Assembly: GCF_001697145.1 (NCBI RefSeq)
Contig: NZ_CP012719.1
Coordinates: 468,501-532,500, forward strand
DNA: 64,000 nt
Source of the DNA: Streptococcus anginosus
Lineage (GTDB): Bacteria; Bacillota; Bacilli; Lactobacillales; Streptococcaceae
Direction of reading: 5' to 3'
Shown: positions 27,563 to 36,797 of the stretch, piece after piece
How the letters are laid out: the number at the start of each line of letters is the position of its first letter
How positions within the stretch are numbered: position 1 is the first letter of the stretch
Program-made: the position numbers and the translations under genes
Notes under the pieces: generated by a model
What the model was told of the DNA's origin: nothing
The model's database searches: none
What the model saw: the letters and a program-made list of their open reading frames with translations, nothing else

Positions 27563-28184
27563 AAAAATATTAGGACTAACAACTGTTATGATTCTGTTGC
27601 CTGTGCTTGTGGGTTGTTTCTTTTGGGATCGGCTACCAGAAACGATGGCAACGCATTTTGATTTTTCGAATCAAGTAAATGGATTCAGTAGTCGAGGGTT
27701 TACAGTTTTTGGGATTCCTAGTTTTCTGCTGCTTATACATTGGTTTTGTTTATTTGTGACTAGCAAGGATCCTAAATCTAAGAATATTAGCTTGAAAATG
27801 TGGCATCTGGTTTATTGGATTATTCCTTTGACATCTTGTTTAGTCATGACAGCTATTTACGCGCAAGCCTTGGGTTATGCAGTTAATCATGCTCTGATGA
27901 ATGGTATGTTTTTAGGAGTTCTATTTATTGCTATTGGGAATTACATGCCAAAAACTCGTCGCAATTATACGGTTGGTATACGTTTCCCATGGACTTTGGA
28001 TAATGATGATAATTGGATAAAGACACATCGTCTGGCTGGTAAAATTTGGGTGATTGGTGGTATTATCATTTTCTTTAATGGTTTCGTTCAGATTGCAGTT
28101 ACGTTCGTGCTTGTTTTTACTCTAATCATTATGATTATAGTGCCAATGATTTATTCTTACTGGTTATCTAAAAGGATACACTGA
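27549..28184 (+). CDS. sdpI: SdpI-family immunity membrane protein
   Basis: This 211-residue membrane protein combines an N-terminal DUF1648 region (LPETMATHFDFSNQVNGFSS) and a C-terminal SdpI domain (NYMPKTRRNYTVGIRFPWTL), with about six hydrophobic segments. SdpI confers immunity to the SdpC killing peptide in Bacillus and senses it. Two in-frame ATGs (27549, 27555) are both possible starts. In this orphan form it may protect against related peptides of neighbours. This is inference. Confidence 0.88.
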   Translation: MKMNKKILGLTTVMILLPVLVGCFFWDRLPETMATHFDFSNQVNGFSSRGFTVFGIPSFLLLIHWFCLFVTSKDPKSKNISLKMWHLVYWIIPLTSCLVMTAIYAQALGYAVNHALMNGMFLGVLFIAIGNYMPKTRRNYTVGIRFPWTLDNDDNWIKTHRLAGKIWVIGGIIIFFNGFVQIAVTFVLVFTLIIMIIVPMIYSYWLSKRIH

Positions 28185-28231
28185 TTCATTTGCTGTTTAG
28201 CTTGAAACTTTTTTAGTCTAATTATCGTTGT

Positions 28232-28287
28232 GGGAGCGGGACGACAAAATTGAACTCTTTAAGTTGCTGATTTTTGTCTCGCTCCTA
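28232..28287 (+). terminator. Long-stem terminator of the GGGAC repeat type
   Basis: GGGAGCGGGACGACAAAA pairs with TTTTGTCTCGCTCC with small bulges. It lies 48 bases after the sdpI stop. Confidence 0.65.
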
Positions 28288-28373
28288 TTATCTTGTTAAA
28301 ATACGATTTCTAGAAATATTGAAAAATATTGAAAAATTTTCTAGAATAGGCCGAGAAAATAGAGGGAGAAAAA

Positions 28374-28829
28374 ATGAAATTTTATTCTTATGATTATGTT
28401 TTGAGTCAAATCAGGCAGCAAAACTGGGTGACGGTTGGACTTTCTATTTTGTTGTTACTTGTGACAGGTTTTTTTGCTTTTAAGGCTTATCGAAATAAGC
28501 GCGATTCGAAATTTCGTGAATTGGCGATTATCTCCATTTTGTCTTTGATTGCTATCGTTCTGATTGGGATTAGCACTTTTCAGACGAATCAAGCCTCTAA
28601 TAACCAGTTCCAAACTTCTCTTCATTTTATTGAAGTTATTTCAAAAGATTTGGGAGTAGATAAGTCAGAGGTTTATGTTAACACTTCAGCTGCGACGGAT
28701 GGAGCAATTTTAAAAGTTGGAAAAGATTTTTATCGAGCTATGAGTGGCAGTGAGCCAGATAAGTACTTACTGGAAAAAATTAAATTGCGTAAGACAACAG
28801 ATATCAAATTAGTGGAGGTTAAAAAATGA
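28374..28829 (+). CDS. DUF3290 family membrane protein
   Basis: This 151-residue protein has two membrane segments (about 19-37 and 48-66) and a C-terminal extracytoplasmic or cytosolic domain of about 80 residues. It matches DUF3290, a family that is regularly encoded beside a DUF421 protein in lactic acid bacteria. Its stop overlaps the next start (ATGA), and a gtggagg ribosome-binding site lies in its end. Its function is unknown. Confidence 0.78.
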   Translation: MKFYSYDYVLSQIRQQNWVTVGLSILLLLVTGFFAFKAYRNKRDSKFRELAIISILSLIAIVLIGISTFQTNQASNNQFQTSLHFIEVISKDLGVDKSEVYVNTSAATDGAILKVGKDFYRAMSGSEPDKYLLEKIKLRKTTDIKLVEVKK

Positions 28830-29458
28830 CATTGAATTTTCTTGAAATCTTGATTAAATTAGCGTTGGGGCTGTTTTCACTCGTGTTTGTTATCAATGTG
28901 ACAGGAAAAGGAAATCTGGCACCTAATTCCGCGATTGACCAGATTCAAAATTATGTTCTAGGTGGTATTATTGGTGGGGTGATTTACAATAGTTCTATTA
29001 ACATTCTCCAGTATGCGATCATCCTCATTATGTGGACGATCTTGGTCTTGACTCTAAAATGGCTCAATAACAATGTTCGGGCAGTCAAGCATTTGATTGA
29101 TGGTAAACCGACTACCCTGATTCAGCACGGGAAGTTGAGCCCTGAAGCCTGCCGCTCCGTTGGCCTTTCAGCGGCTGATGTGGCTCTGAAGTTGCGTAGC
29201 CAAGGAATTTTTCAACTAAAGCAAGTTAAACGAGCAGTCATGGAACAAAACGGTCAGCTTATTGTCGTACAGGCAGGTGAGGAAAATCCGAAATACCCCA
29301 TTATCACAGACGGTGTTGTCCAGATTGATATTTTAGAGTCTATTGACAAAACAGAAGAATGGTTAATCGAGAGGCTCGCTAAGGAAGGCTATACTGATAT
29401 TTCTAATATCTTCATCGCAGAATATGAAAGTGGTAACTTGAGCGTTGTGACGTATTAA
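28826..29458 (+). CDS. DUF421 family protein (YetF/YdfR-like)
   Basis: This 210-residue protein has three N-terminal hydrophobic segments followed by a soluble DUF421 domain of two alpha-beta units (about 85-205). The DUF421 signature GKPTTLIQHGKLSPEACRSVGLS is visible. The YetF family is linked to spore or envelope stress in Bacillus, without known chemistry. It is translationally coupled to the DUF3290 gene. Confidence 0.82.
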   Translation: MTLNFLEILIKLALGLFSLVFVINVTGKGNLAPNSAIDQIQNYVLGGIIGGVIYNSSINILQYAIILIMWTILVLTLKWLNNNVRAVKHLIDGKPTTLIQHGKLSPEACRSVGLSAADVALKLRSQGIFQLKQVKRAVMEQNGQLIVVQAGEENPKYPIITDGVVQIDILESIDKTEEWLIERLAKEGYTDISNIFIAEYESGNLSVVTY

Positions 29459-29810
29459 GACTATTTTCCTTTTTGAATAGATAAAAGCAAAAGAGAGAAG
29501 AAGAGCTTGCTAGGAGTTCCGCAGAAAAATGAAATCAGGATAAAGATACTGCGAAGCTTATGTGAGATAAAAAGGTGAAAAATGAAGCTGCTGTTGAAAT
29601 TATAGTTTAAAAATAGATAGCATTAAATATTAAAAAATCTTTTTCTAAAACGGCACAAATATAAAAAATAAAGCCCTATCCGACTAGTCCATCCAGATAG
29701 AGCTTTTGTTTTTGAGGAAATCAGAGTTTTTGTTTGTAATTCTATTCTTGTAAGAACTGTCAACAAAAATCCTTACTGTCAGATAGAACAGTAAGAGAAT
29801 TCAATCAGGG
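29459..29810. other. Intergenic region before the SemiSWEET gene
   Basis: No gene is supported. A bidirectional terminator-like stem (29670-29708, AAGCCCTATC/GATAGAGCTT with T-runs on both strands) and a small hairpin CTTACTGT/ACAGTAAG (about 29773-29795) are present. Confidence 0.55.
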
Positions 29811-30071
29811 TTAGAACATTGCTGTTAGTACAGTAATAAATCCAAATACAATACCTGGAGCATTTGCAGCAGCAAGTGGTAAATCGCGTTCTTTTTTAAA
29901 CAAACCATAATAAACCCAAAGGCTACAGTTAATTGCAGCTACCAAAGGTTGGATAAAGTTTCCCTTATGTCCAGCTAAATTATCCATAATTTGTGGTATA
30001 TAAGATACATACATCATGACAGACATGAATGTTGCCATCCATCCTATCATTTTCATTCGTTTTTCGTCCAT
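29811..30071 (-). CDS. SemiSWEET-type sugar transporter
   Basis: This 86-residue protein with three transmembrane helices belongs to the bacterial SemiSWEET family, which dimerises to form a sugar uniporter. The PQ-loop motif is in MYVSYIPQIMDNL, and the conserved Asn in AAINCSLWVYYG faces the substrate pocket in characterised members. The substrate is not predictable. It is monocistronic. Confidence 0.85.
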   Translation of the reverse strand: MDEKRMKMIGWMATFMSVMMYVSYIPQIMDNLAGHKGNFIQPLVAAINCSLWVYYGLFKKERDLPLAAANAPGIVFGFITVLTAMF

Positions 30072-30259
30072 TTATATAATTCCTCATAAAATGTAGTGTA
30101 GAAAACTAGAATTCATTTATAACTAAATTAATGTAAAACAATTAATACAGTATCACTATTTTATACTAATCATAAAATTTAAGCAAGAATAATATACTAA
30201 TAACTATGAGTGTAGCATAAATCAACTCTATTTTTTATTTAAAAAACTATGTAATATGT

Positions 30260-30265
30260 TATAAT
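30260..30265 (+). promoter_or_regulatory. -10 box of metG
   Basis: TATAAT (30260-30265) is preceded by TGT, which makes an extended -10. No T-box leader elements were recognised between it and metG. Confidence 0.55.
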
Positions 30266-30312
30266 AAAGTGTTATCAAATATGAGGTTTCATTTGCCTTG
30301 AAAGGAAAAGCT

Positions 30313-32310
30313 ATGACTGAAAAGAATTTTTATATTACAACGCCAATTTACTATCCAAGCGGTAAGCTCCATATTGGGAGTGCTTATACGACCATTGCTT
30401 GCGATGTCCTTGCTCGTTACAAACGTCTCATGGGTTATGATGTTTTTTATTTGACAGGGCTTGATGAGCACGGTCAAAAGATTCAGCAGAAAGCGGAAGA
30501 AGCAGGTATTACACCGCAAGCCTATGTTGACAGCATGGCAGTTGGTGTTAAGGAACTTTGGGAACTCCTTGATATTTCTTACGATAAATTTATCCGTACG
30601 ACGGATGATTACCATGAAAAAGTAGTAGCAGATGTTTTTGAACGTCTCTTGGCTCAGGATGATATTTACTTGGGTGAGTATTCAGGCTGGTACTCTGTTT
30701 CTGATGAAGAATTTTTCACTGAAAGTCAATTAGAAGAAGTTTTTCGTGATGAATCTGGCAAGGTTATCGGAGGCATTGCCCCATCAGGCCACGAAGTGGA
30801 ATGGGTGTCAGAAGAATCTTACTTCTTGCGTTTGGGTAAATATGCCGACCGTTTGGTAGAATTTTTCCATGCCCATCCAGATTTTATTCAGCCTGATGGC
30901 CGTATGAATGAAATTATCAAGAACTTTATTGAGCCAGGCTTGGAAGATTTGGCTGTATCGCGTACCTCATTTACTTGGGGGGTAAAGGTACCTTCCAATC
31001 CTAAGCACGTGGTTTACGTATGGATTGATGCCCTTCTCAACTATGCAACAGCTCTTGGCTATGGTCAAGATGCAGATGCCAACTTTGAAAAATTCTGGAA
31101 TAATGGAACAGTCTTCCACATGGTTGGAAAGGATATCTTGCGTTTCCACTCTATCTACTGGCCAATCATGCTCATGATGCTGGATATGAAATTGCCAGAT
31201 CGCTTGATTGCCCATGGTTGGTTTGTCATGAAGGACGGTAAGATGTCTAAATCTAAGGGCAATGTCGTCTACCCAGAAATACTGGTGGAACGCTTTGGGC
31301 TGGATCCGCTTCGCTATTATCTCATGCGTAGCCTTCCAGTTGGTTCTGACGGCACTTTCACGCCAGAAGACTACGTGGGTCGTATCAATTATGAGCTGGC
31401 AAATGACCTTGGAAATCTCCTCAACCGTACGGTTGCTATGATTAACAAGTATTTTGACGGTCAAGTGCCGATTTATAAAGAGAATGTGACAGAATTTGAT
31501 GCGGACTTGGCAGCAGTAGTAGCAGAAAATATCGCAATCTACCACAAACAGATGGATGCCGTGGACTATCCACGAGCCTTGGAAGCAGTGTGGAATATCA
31601 TTTCTCGTACTAACAAGTATATTGACGAAACAGCACCTTGGGTGTTGGCTAAAGATGAAGCCAAACGTGATGAATTAGCGGCAGTTATGGCACATTTGGT
31701 AGCTAGTCTACGTGTGGTAGCTCATCTTATTCAACCGTTCATGATGACGACATCAAATGCTATCATGGAGCAACTTGGCTTAGGTACAGATTTTGACCTT
31801 GAAAATCTAGATTTGGCAGAACTGCCAACAGGCTTGACTGTTGTTGCTAAAGGTACACCTATCTTCCCACGTCTAGATATGGAAGAAGAAATTGCTTATA
31901 TCAAGGAGCAAATGGAAGCCAATAAGCCAGCCATTGAAAAGGAATGGGAGCCAGAAGAAGTAGAACTCAAACTCAACCGCAAGGAAATCAAGTTTGACGA
32001 TTTTGACAAAGTAGAAATCCGTGTCGCAGAGGTTAAAGAAGTTTCTAAAGTTGAAGGTTCTGATAAATTGCTTCAATTCCGCTTGGATGCGGGAGACGGC
32101 GAAGATCGTCAAATTCTGTCTGGGATTGCTAAATACTATCCAAACGAGCAAGAATTGGTTGGCAAGAAAGTCCAAATCGTAGCGAACCTCAAACCACGCA
32201 AGATGATGGGACGTATCAGCCAAGGCATGATCCTCTCAGCAGAATATGGTAATCAACTAACTCTGCTCACAGTAGATCAAAATGTACCAAATGGTAGCTT
32301 GATTGGGTGA
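30313..32310 (+). CDS. metG: Methionyl-tRNA synthetase
   Basis: This class I synthetase charges tRNA-Met. The start at 30313 ([15 protein letters not shown]) follows aaagga; an in-frame TTG 15 bases upstream is less likely. The HIGH-like motif is GKLHIGSAY and the KMSKS loop is [12 protein letters not shown]-terminal tRNA-binding (OB-fold) domain occupies about the last 105 residues ([11 protein letters not shown]). Its 665 residues are standard. Confidence 0.97.
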   Translation: MTEKNFYITTPIYYPSGKLHIGSAYTTIACDVLARYKRLMGYDVFYLTGLDEHGQKIQQKAEEAGITPQAYVDSMAVGVKELWELLDISYDKFIRTTDDYHEKVVADVFERLLAQDDIYLGEYSGWYSVSDEEFFTESQLEEVFRDESGKVIGGIAPSGHEVEWVSEESYFLRLGKYADRLVEFFHAHPDFIQPDGRMNEIIKNFIEPGLEDLAVSRTSFTWGVKVPSNPKHVVYVWIDALLNYATALGYGQDADANFEKFWNNGTVFHMVGKDILRFHSIYWPIMLMMLDMKLPDRLIAHGWFVMKDGKMSKSKGNVVYPEILVERFGLDPLRYYLMRSLPVGSDGTFTPEDYVGRINYELANDLGNLLNRTVAMINKYFDGQVPIYKENVTEFDADLAAVVAENIAIYHKQMDAVDYPRALEAVWNIISRTNKYIDETAPWVLAKDEAKRDELAAVMAHLVASLRVVAHLIQPFMMTTSNAIMEQLGLGTDFDLENLDLAELPTGLTVVAKGTPIFPRLDMEEEIAYIKEQMEANKPAIEKEWEPEEVELKLNRKEIKFDDFDKVEIRVAEVKEVSKVEGSDKLLQFRLDAGDGEDRQILSGIAKYYPNEQELVGKKVQIVANLKPRKMMGRISQGMILSAEYGNQLTLLTVDQNVPNGSLIG

Positions 32311-32336
32311 GCCCACAGGAAGATTAGAATTAAAAA

Positions 32337-32364
32337 TGAGCCTGGGACAATAATGTCTCAGCCT
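32337..32364 (+). terminator. Hairpin after metG
   Basis: GAGCCTGGGACA and TGTCTCAGCCTC pair around an ATAA loop with two imperfections. It lacks a T-run and belongs to the GGGAC-type hairpins of this genome. Confidence 0.45.
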
Positions 32365-32452
32365 CGCTTTGTTTATCGTTCCGGTCAATGGAATAAAAGA
32401 AATTGGTAGTCTATTACCTACATCAACGGCTTATCTAAGAATTGTTTCCCCA

Positions 32453-32739
32453 CGTCTGAGGGTCGGATAATTTTCCTAAAAAGTAGTTCACTTCGTCCGA
32501 GGGTCGGATAGTCTTCCTAAAAAGTAGTTCGCTCCGTCCGAGGGTCAGATAGCCTGCCTAAAAAGTAGTTCACGTCGTCCGAGAGTCGGACAGTCTGCCT
32601 GAAAAGTGGTTCACTTCGTTTGAGGCTCGGATAGCCTGCCTGAAAAGAAGTTTGCTCCGTCTGAGGGTCGGACGACCTTCACGAAAATAGATTTACTTCA
32701 TCCGAGGGTCGGACAACCTATTTGAGTAGTAGTTAAAAA
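32453..32739. repeat. 41-bp tandem repeat array, seven copies
   Basis: Seven copies start at 32453, 32494, 32535, 32576, 32617, 32658 and 32699, with an exact 41-base period. A decayed partial copy lies just upstream. Each unit begins with the small palindrome TCCGAGGGTCGGA and ends with a cctaaaaagtagttcactt-like part. A period of 41 is not a multiple of three and no frame stays open. There are no spacers, so it is not a CRISPR array. It fills the gap between metG and a convergent gene. Confidence 0.9.
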
Positions 32740-32765
32740 AAGGGAGTGAGACAGGACTCCCTTTT
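32738..32765. terminator. Terminator between the repeat array and the lipase-like gene
   Basis: The stem AAAAGGGAGT/ACTCCCTTTT encloses gagacagg. It can serve the minus-strand gene and any read-through from metG. Confidence 0.7.
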
Positions 32766-32788
32766 GTAGTATAAAACATGATGATGCA

Positions 32789-33970
32789 CTATTCATCTTT
32801 ATTTAAAAATGAAAATCTCTCCGTCAGGCTTGCCCAATTTCCCCGCATATCGGTCATAAAAGTGGCTGGATTGGGTGTTTTAAAATCATCAATCCAAGCT
32901 TGGTAACGGATTGAAATGAGGAGCCGAGTTAAGCGGTTCAGCATTTCTTTTTCTTGCTCGGTAAGGGCGTGGGCATTTTGGACGATAGTTAGCACTTTCT
33001 TGATACTGTTGGGTTGGAAAAATTCATCAATGGACGTAATTTGAGCGTCTAAAATGAGACCGAAAAAGACATCAAAGAAATCTTTGAGCTCGTCATTAGG
33101 AACAGTTTCCACCCATTCTTTTAGAGTTTTGTCTGTCTGAATGCTGTCTGGGTTGAGCGTGTCAAGTAAGACAAAGTGCTCATTTTCAATTTGCCAAGAG
33201 AAAGTGTCATGCTGGGCAATTCCACCAATGGCTACGCTTTTAACGATGTGAGCTTGTTTAGGCGTTTCCAGCATCATCCCGACGATAGAGCCTTGAGGAA
33301 TGTAGCGTTTGATTTTTGAAGCAATGCTTTGATAACCCTCTGTTTCAATCACTGTATGATTCAAGCCTGGAGCGTCAAAACTATAGATTTGAGAAATTCT
33401 TGCTTGCAAGGCAGGCTCCACTTGGCTACCAGCGTAAGTCGCTAGATTGCCACCTTTGGAATGTCCTGTCAAGATAAAGGTCGCTGTTGGAAAAGCCTGC
33501 ATGACCTTTTGAACGTAGCGTACAGCAGTTTGCTGCGCAGGGACATGCTCCATATAAGTCATGTGAAAATCTTCTTTCCAACCGATAATGGAATCATCCG
33601 TTCCGCGAAAAGCAATGACGAAGGTATCCAAATCAATCTTATAAGTCATAGCAGCAAATTGTTTTTGCACATCTAAGTCAATATCATTTACATAACCTAA
33701 GAGTTTGATGTTCTTATAGCGTTTGACACTTGCTGCCTGCTGCAAAAGTGCCAAGCGGTGTTTGGTATTCATCATGGAGTTTTCTTGGGGCATATATTGT
33801 GGCACATCAGTTAAACGGCTGGCTTTTTGCAGGTCAAGACCGTCCGTGACGATTGTGTTATAGTTTAGATACGTAATCTCGGTCAAAAGCAGAATATCCA
33901 GCTCTGTAAAGGGCTGATCGTAGATACTGTCGTATTGTACATCTTCTAAATAGTTAAAAATATTTCCCAT
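32789..33970 (-). CDS. Mbeg1-like (DUF2974) alpha/beta hydrolase
   Basis: This 393-residue lipase-like protein of the DUF2974/Mbeg1 family has the nucleophile elbow GHSKGGNLATYAGS and an upstream oxyanion-type FAIRGTD-like stretch (VIAFRGTDDSIIGW). It has no signal peptide. The substrate is unknown; the family is common in streptococci. It has its own promoter, an extended -10 (TGCTATACT on the minus strand near 34001-34009). Confidence 0.82.
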   Translation of the reverse strand: MGNIFNYLEDVQYDSIYDQPFTELDILLLTEITYLNYNTIVTDGLDLQKASRLTDVPQYMPQENSMMNTKHRLALLQQAASVKRYKNIKLLGYVNDIDLDVQKQFAAMTYKIDLDTFVIAFRGTDDSIIGWKEDFHMTYMEHVPAQQTAVRYVQKVMQAFPTATFILTGHSKGGNLATYAGSQVEPALQARISQIYSFDAPGLNHTVIETEGYQSIASKIKRYIPQGSIVGMMLETPKQAHIVKSVAIGGIAQHDTFSWQIENEHFVLLDTLNPDSIQTDKTLKEWVETVPNDELKDFFDVFFGLILDAQITSIDEFFQPNSIKKVLTIVQNAHALTEQEKEMLNRLTRLLISIRYQAWIDDFKTPNPATFMTDMRGNWASLTERFSFLNKDE

Positions 33971-34025
33971 AAAGGCTCTCTTTTCTGAAAATCTATTGTT
34001 AGTATAGCATATTTTCCCAAGTCTT

Positions 34026-34034
34026 TGTTATAAT
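34026..34034 (+). promoter_or_regulatory. Extended -10 of the nsrRK-like two-component operon
   Basis: TGTTATAAT (34026-34034) has no clear -35. The CTTACA-N4-TGTAAG operator found at other promoters of this locus is absent here. Confidence 0.55.
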
Positions 34035-34063
34035 AGAGAAAGAAAGCGGAAATGAGGGATAGA

Positions 34064-34750
34064 ATGCACAAGATATTATTAGTAGAAGACGATGCCGTCA
34101 TTCGCCAACAAGTCAAAAAAATGCTGGAGCAATGGGGATTTGAAGTGGTTGCAGTAGAGGATTTCATGCAGGTTTTGACGATTTTTGCCAAGGAAGAACC
34201 ACATCTAGTGCTAATGGATATTGGTCTCCCACTTTTTAATGGTTATCATTGGTGCCAAGAAATTCGCAAGATTTCTAAAGTGCCCATTATGTTTTTGTCA
34301 TCAAGATACCAAGCAATGGATATCGTCATGGCTATCAATATGGGGGGAGATGACTTTGTCACCAAGCCTTTTGACAACAATGTTCTTCTTGCTAAAGTGC
34401 AAGGATTGTTGCGGCGGTCTTATGAGTTTGGAACGGATCAAAGCTTACTGGAATATCATGGAGTTATTCTCAATCTCAAGTCCATGGATATGGTTTATGA
34501 AGGTGAAGTCATTACCTTGACCAAAAATGAATTTCAGATTTTGCGCGTGCTGTTTGAGCATTCTGGCAGTATTGTCGCGCGTGATGACCTGATGAAAGAG
34601 CTCTGGAATAGTGATTTTTTCATTGATGACAATACCTTGTCGGTCAATGTGGCACGGTTGCGGAAAAAATTAGAAGAAGTCGGTCTCAAGAATTTCATTG
34701 AAACAAAGAAAGGTATAGGCTACAGATTAACCAATGGATCATCAGAATAA
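34064..34750 (+). CDS. nsrR: OmpR-family response regulator, BceR/NsrR-like
   Basis: This 228-residue response regulator has a receiver domain (LLVEDD acidic pocket, phospho-acceptor Asp in LMDIGLP, Lys in FVTKPFD) and a winged-helix effector domain. The start at 34064 is preferred because gaggga precedes it. Its overlap with an intramembrane-sensing kinase and its proximity to two BceAB-type transporters and an NSR peptidase place it in the lantibiotic-resistance (BceR/NsrR) group. The nsrR name is by context. Confidence 0.88.
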   Translation: MHKILLVEDDAVIRQQVKKMLEQWGFEVVAVEDFMQVLTIFAKEEPHLVLMDIGLPLFNGYHWCQEIRKISKVPIMFLSSRYQAMDIVMAINMGGDDFVTKPFDNNVLLAKVQGLLRRSYEFGTDQSLLEYHGVILNLKSMDMVYEGEVITLTKNEFQILRVLFEHSGSIVARDDLMKELWNSDFFIDDNTLSVNVARLRKKLEEVGLKNFIETKKGIGYRLTNGSSE

Positions 34751-35714
34751 GCGTCTATTTTTCAAATATTATTTCTGTTCGCGTCAGTTTTTATGTTTGT
34801 TGCTACTTATTTTTTATAGTCTACTGTTTGCTTTTTCTTACCTTTTTGAAAGTGAACGTGCTGTTTTACAGTATGTCATGTTGCTCTTGCTCTTGGTTAG
34901 CTTGATAGGATTCGTCTTTGACTTTGTTAAACAATATCAAACTTTTCGTCGCGCTGTTTTATATGGAGAAAGTCAAGTAAAAACTCCCTTGGAAGCATTA
35001 CTTTTCTCCAAAATCGAAACTTTAGAAAAGGACAAAAAAGAGCTGCAATTACAGCATCAAGCAAAGCAGAGTGATCTATTGGATTATTATACACTTTGGG
35101 TGCACCAGATCAAGACGCCGATTGCTGCGAGCAAGCTCTTGGTGGAGGATTTACAAGAGCAGACACTGAAAAATCAGTTAGAGCAAGAACTGTTTAAGAT
35201 TGATTCTTATACAAACTTAGTCTTGCAATACCTGCGTCTGGAAAGTTTTCATGATGATTTAGTCGTGAAAAGAGAAAATATAGAAGACTTGGTCAAAGAT
35301 GTTGTCAAAAAGTATGCGATATTCTTTATTCAGCAAGGTCTTCGTCTAAATTTGCATGATTTGAAACACACTATTATTACAGATAAAAAATGGTTTGTCG
35401 TCATTTTAGAGCAGGTGCTCTCAAACAGTCTCAAATACACCAGCCAAGGTGGTATTGAGATTTTCTTTAAGGAAGATACCTTGTATATGAAGGATACTGG
35501 TTTGGGGATTCAAGATGCCGATCTTCTGCGCGTGTTTGAGCGAGGCTTTTCTGGCTACAACGGGCGCCTGACGCATCAGTCATCAGGATTGGGGCTCTAT
35601 TTATCTAAGAAAATTGCGGATGAACTGGGGCATGAATTGCATTTGCAGTCGGTGGTCGGAGAAGGCACAACCGTTATGATTACTTTTAAAGAAAAGAAAT
35701 TATTGTTTGAATAA
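34734..35714 (+). CDS. nsrK: Intramembrane-sensing histidine kinase, BceS/NsrK-like
   Basis: This 326-residue sensor kinase has two N-terminal membrane helices (about 13-35 and 43-62) joined by a very short loop, so it has no sensing domain outside the membrane. The H-box is LWVHQIKTPIAAS, followed by N-box (LEQVLSNSLKYTS) and G-boxes (KDTGLGIQ, SSGLGLYLS). Kinases of this build sense through a partner BceAB transporter. It overlaps the regulator by 17 bases. Confidence 0.88.
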   Translation: MDHQNKRLFFKYYFCSRQFLCLLLLIFYSLLFAFSYLFESERAVLQYVMLLLLLVSLIGFVFDFVKQYQTFRRAVLYGESQVKTPLEALLFSKIETLEKDKKELQLQHQAKQSDLLDYYTLWVHQIKTPIAASKLLVEDLQEQTLKNQLEQELFKIDSYTNLVLQYLRLESFHDDLVVKRENIEDLVKDVVKKYAIFFIQQGLRLNLHDLKHTIITDKKWFVVILEQVLSNSLKYTSQGGIEIFFKEDTLYMKDTGLGIQDADLLRVFERGFSGYNGRLTHQSSGLGLYLSKKIADELGHELHLQSVVGEGTTVMITFKEKKLLFE

Positions 35715-35721
35715 ATGCAAT

Positions 35722-35737
35722 CTTACAAAATTGTAAG
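35722..35737. promoter_or_regulatory. BceR/NsrR-type operator 1 (traX promoter)
   Basis: CTTACAAAATTGTAAG has perfect 7-bp arms. It fits the TNACA-N4-TGTAA consensus known for BceR-like regulators. The -10 TATCAT (35791-35796) follows after 53 bases, the same geometry as the other three sites in this window. Confidence 0.8.
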
Positions 35738-35836
35738 GTTCGCCTCTAAAAATGAAAGGTTATGTTATGGTAGCAGCCTTTCTTTTTTTGTATCATAAGT
35801 TTAGAAAATGAATGATGTTTAACAGAGGAGACAGTC

Positions 35837-36595
35837 ATGAAAACAAAAGGATTGAACGCTTTTCAGCTCAAGCTCTTAATGGCTTTTTTAATGGTTTTTG
35901 ATCACCTTGAAAAAATACCAGGCTTACTGTCAGGTGAATGGGTGAGCATTTTTCATGCTTTAACACGCTGTGTAGCAGTTTGGTTTGCATTTGCAGCGGT
36001 CGAAGGCTTCTTATATACTCGAAGTCGTCTGCTTTATAATATACGCCTCTTTTTATGGTCAGCTATCATGTTTGTCGGAAATACGATTCTCAATTTGCTG
36101 TTTCAGTCTAAAGGAGTTCAGATATATAATAATATTTTCTTAACCTTGGCTTGCGGTGTACTTGTCCTCAATATCTTTTTTGGCATAAACCAAACGAGCA
36201 ATCCAGTTGATATTAAACGCCAGCCCATTCGCTTTATTTTAGGCATTGTTGTTTGCTTGCTTGCTGGTTTTGTGACAGAAGGTGGTATGGTCATTATTCC
36301 ATTTATGTTGATTACCTATACTTGCAGAGAAAAGAAAAACCTACGCAATCTTCTGTATGGTATTTTAACGGTTGTCCTATTTTGTATGAGCATTCAGATT
36401 TATCCGTCATGGAGTGACACGCTGTTAATGATGTTTTATAATTCAGATTGGCTCTTTATTACAGTACTGCCTTTCATTTCACTTTATAATGGTGAGCGCG
36501 GTCCTGCGACCAAGTGGAGCAAGTATTTCTTTTATATCTTTTATCCAGCACATTTATGGTTGATTACATGTATCGCTTACCTCGTACACAAGTAG
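35837..36595 (+). CDS. TraX-family membrane protein
   Basis: This 252-residue polytopic protein with about seven hydrophobic segments belongs to the TraX family. TraX of the F plasmid acetylates pilin, and related proteins are membrane acyltransferases. Family features include the N-terminal LNAFQLKLLMAFLMVFDHLE and C-terminal YIFYPAHLWLI. It is controlled by operator 1 and no terminator separates it from the downstream transporter. A cell-surface modification role in peptide resistance is inference. Confidence 0.8.
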   Translation: MKTKGLNAFQLKLLMAFLMVFDHLEKIPGLLSGEWVSIFHALTRCVAVWFAFAAVEGFLYTRSRLLYNIRLFLWSAIMFVGNTILNLLFQSKGVQIYNNIFLTLACGVLVLNIFFGINQTSNPVDIKRQPIRFILGIVVCLLAGFVTEGGMVIIPFMLITYTCREKKNLRNLLYGILTVVLFCMSIQIYPSWSDTLLMMFYNSDWLFITVLPFISLYNGERGPATKWSKYFFYIFYPAHLWLITCIAYLVHK

Positions 36596-36662
36596 ATGAA
36601 AAATTGGACGATGATGAATTGGCTACAATAGGAAGATTGGAAAAAGAAAGCTGAGGATAAAT

Positions 36663-36785
36663 ATGGTAAAATTTTATTGAAACAAGACAAGCAATTGCTT
36701 CAACCAAGTGTTAAAAGATATTGAAAAAGCGCAATTTGGCTATGAAGTGAGTCAATCAGCGCAACAGTTATATTTTGGATTTTAA
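36663..36785 (+). pseudogene. Decayed paralogue of the 42-residue peptide gene
   Basis: A gagga ribosome-binding site precedes an ATG at 36663, but the frame meets a stop after five codons. Reading across two compensating single-base shifts (near 36670 and 36714) gives about 40 codons ending TAA at 36783. The second half reads DIEKAQFGYEVSQSAQQLYF. It aligns with EIEKTKIGCASSQYYFWLQY of the intact peptide at 42481, and the starts (VKILL/KTILF) also match. Both sit just before a BceA gene. Homology is from my manual alignment. Confidence 0.5.
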
Positions 36786-36797
36786 AAGGAGAAAATG

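Noticed and set aside
30072..30312. T-box leader before metG
   Set aside because: No T-box sequence, specifier loop or terminator/antiterminator pair was found.
32453..32739. CRISPR-like array
   Set aside because: The 41-bp units are contiguous, without unique spacers, and no cas genes are near. It is a plain tandem repeat.
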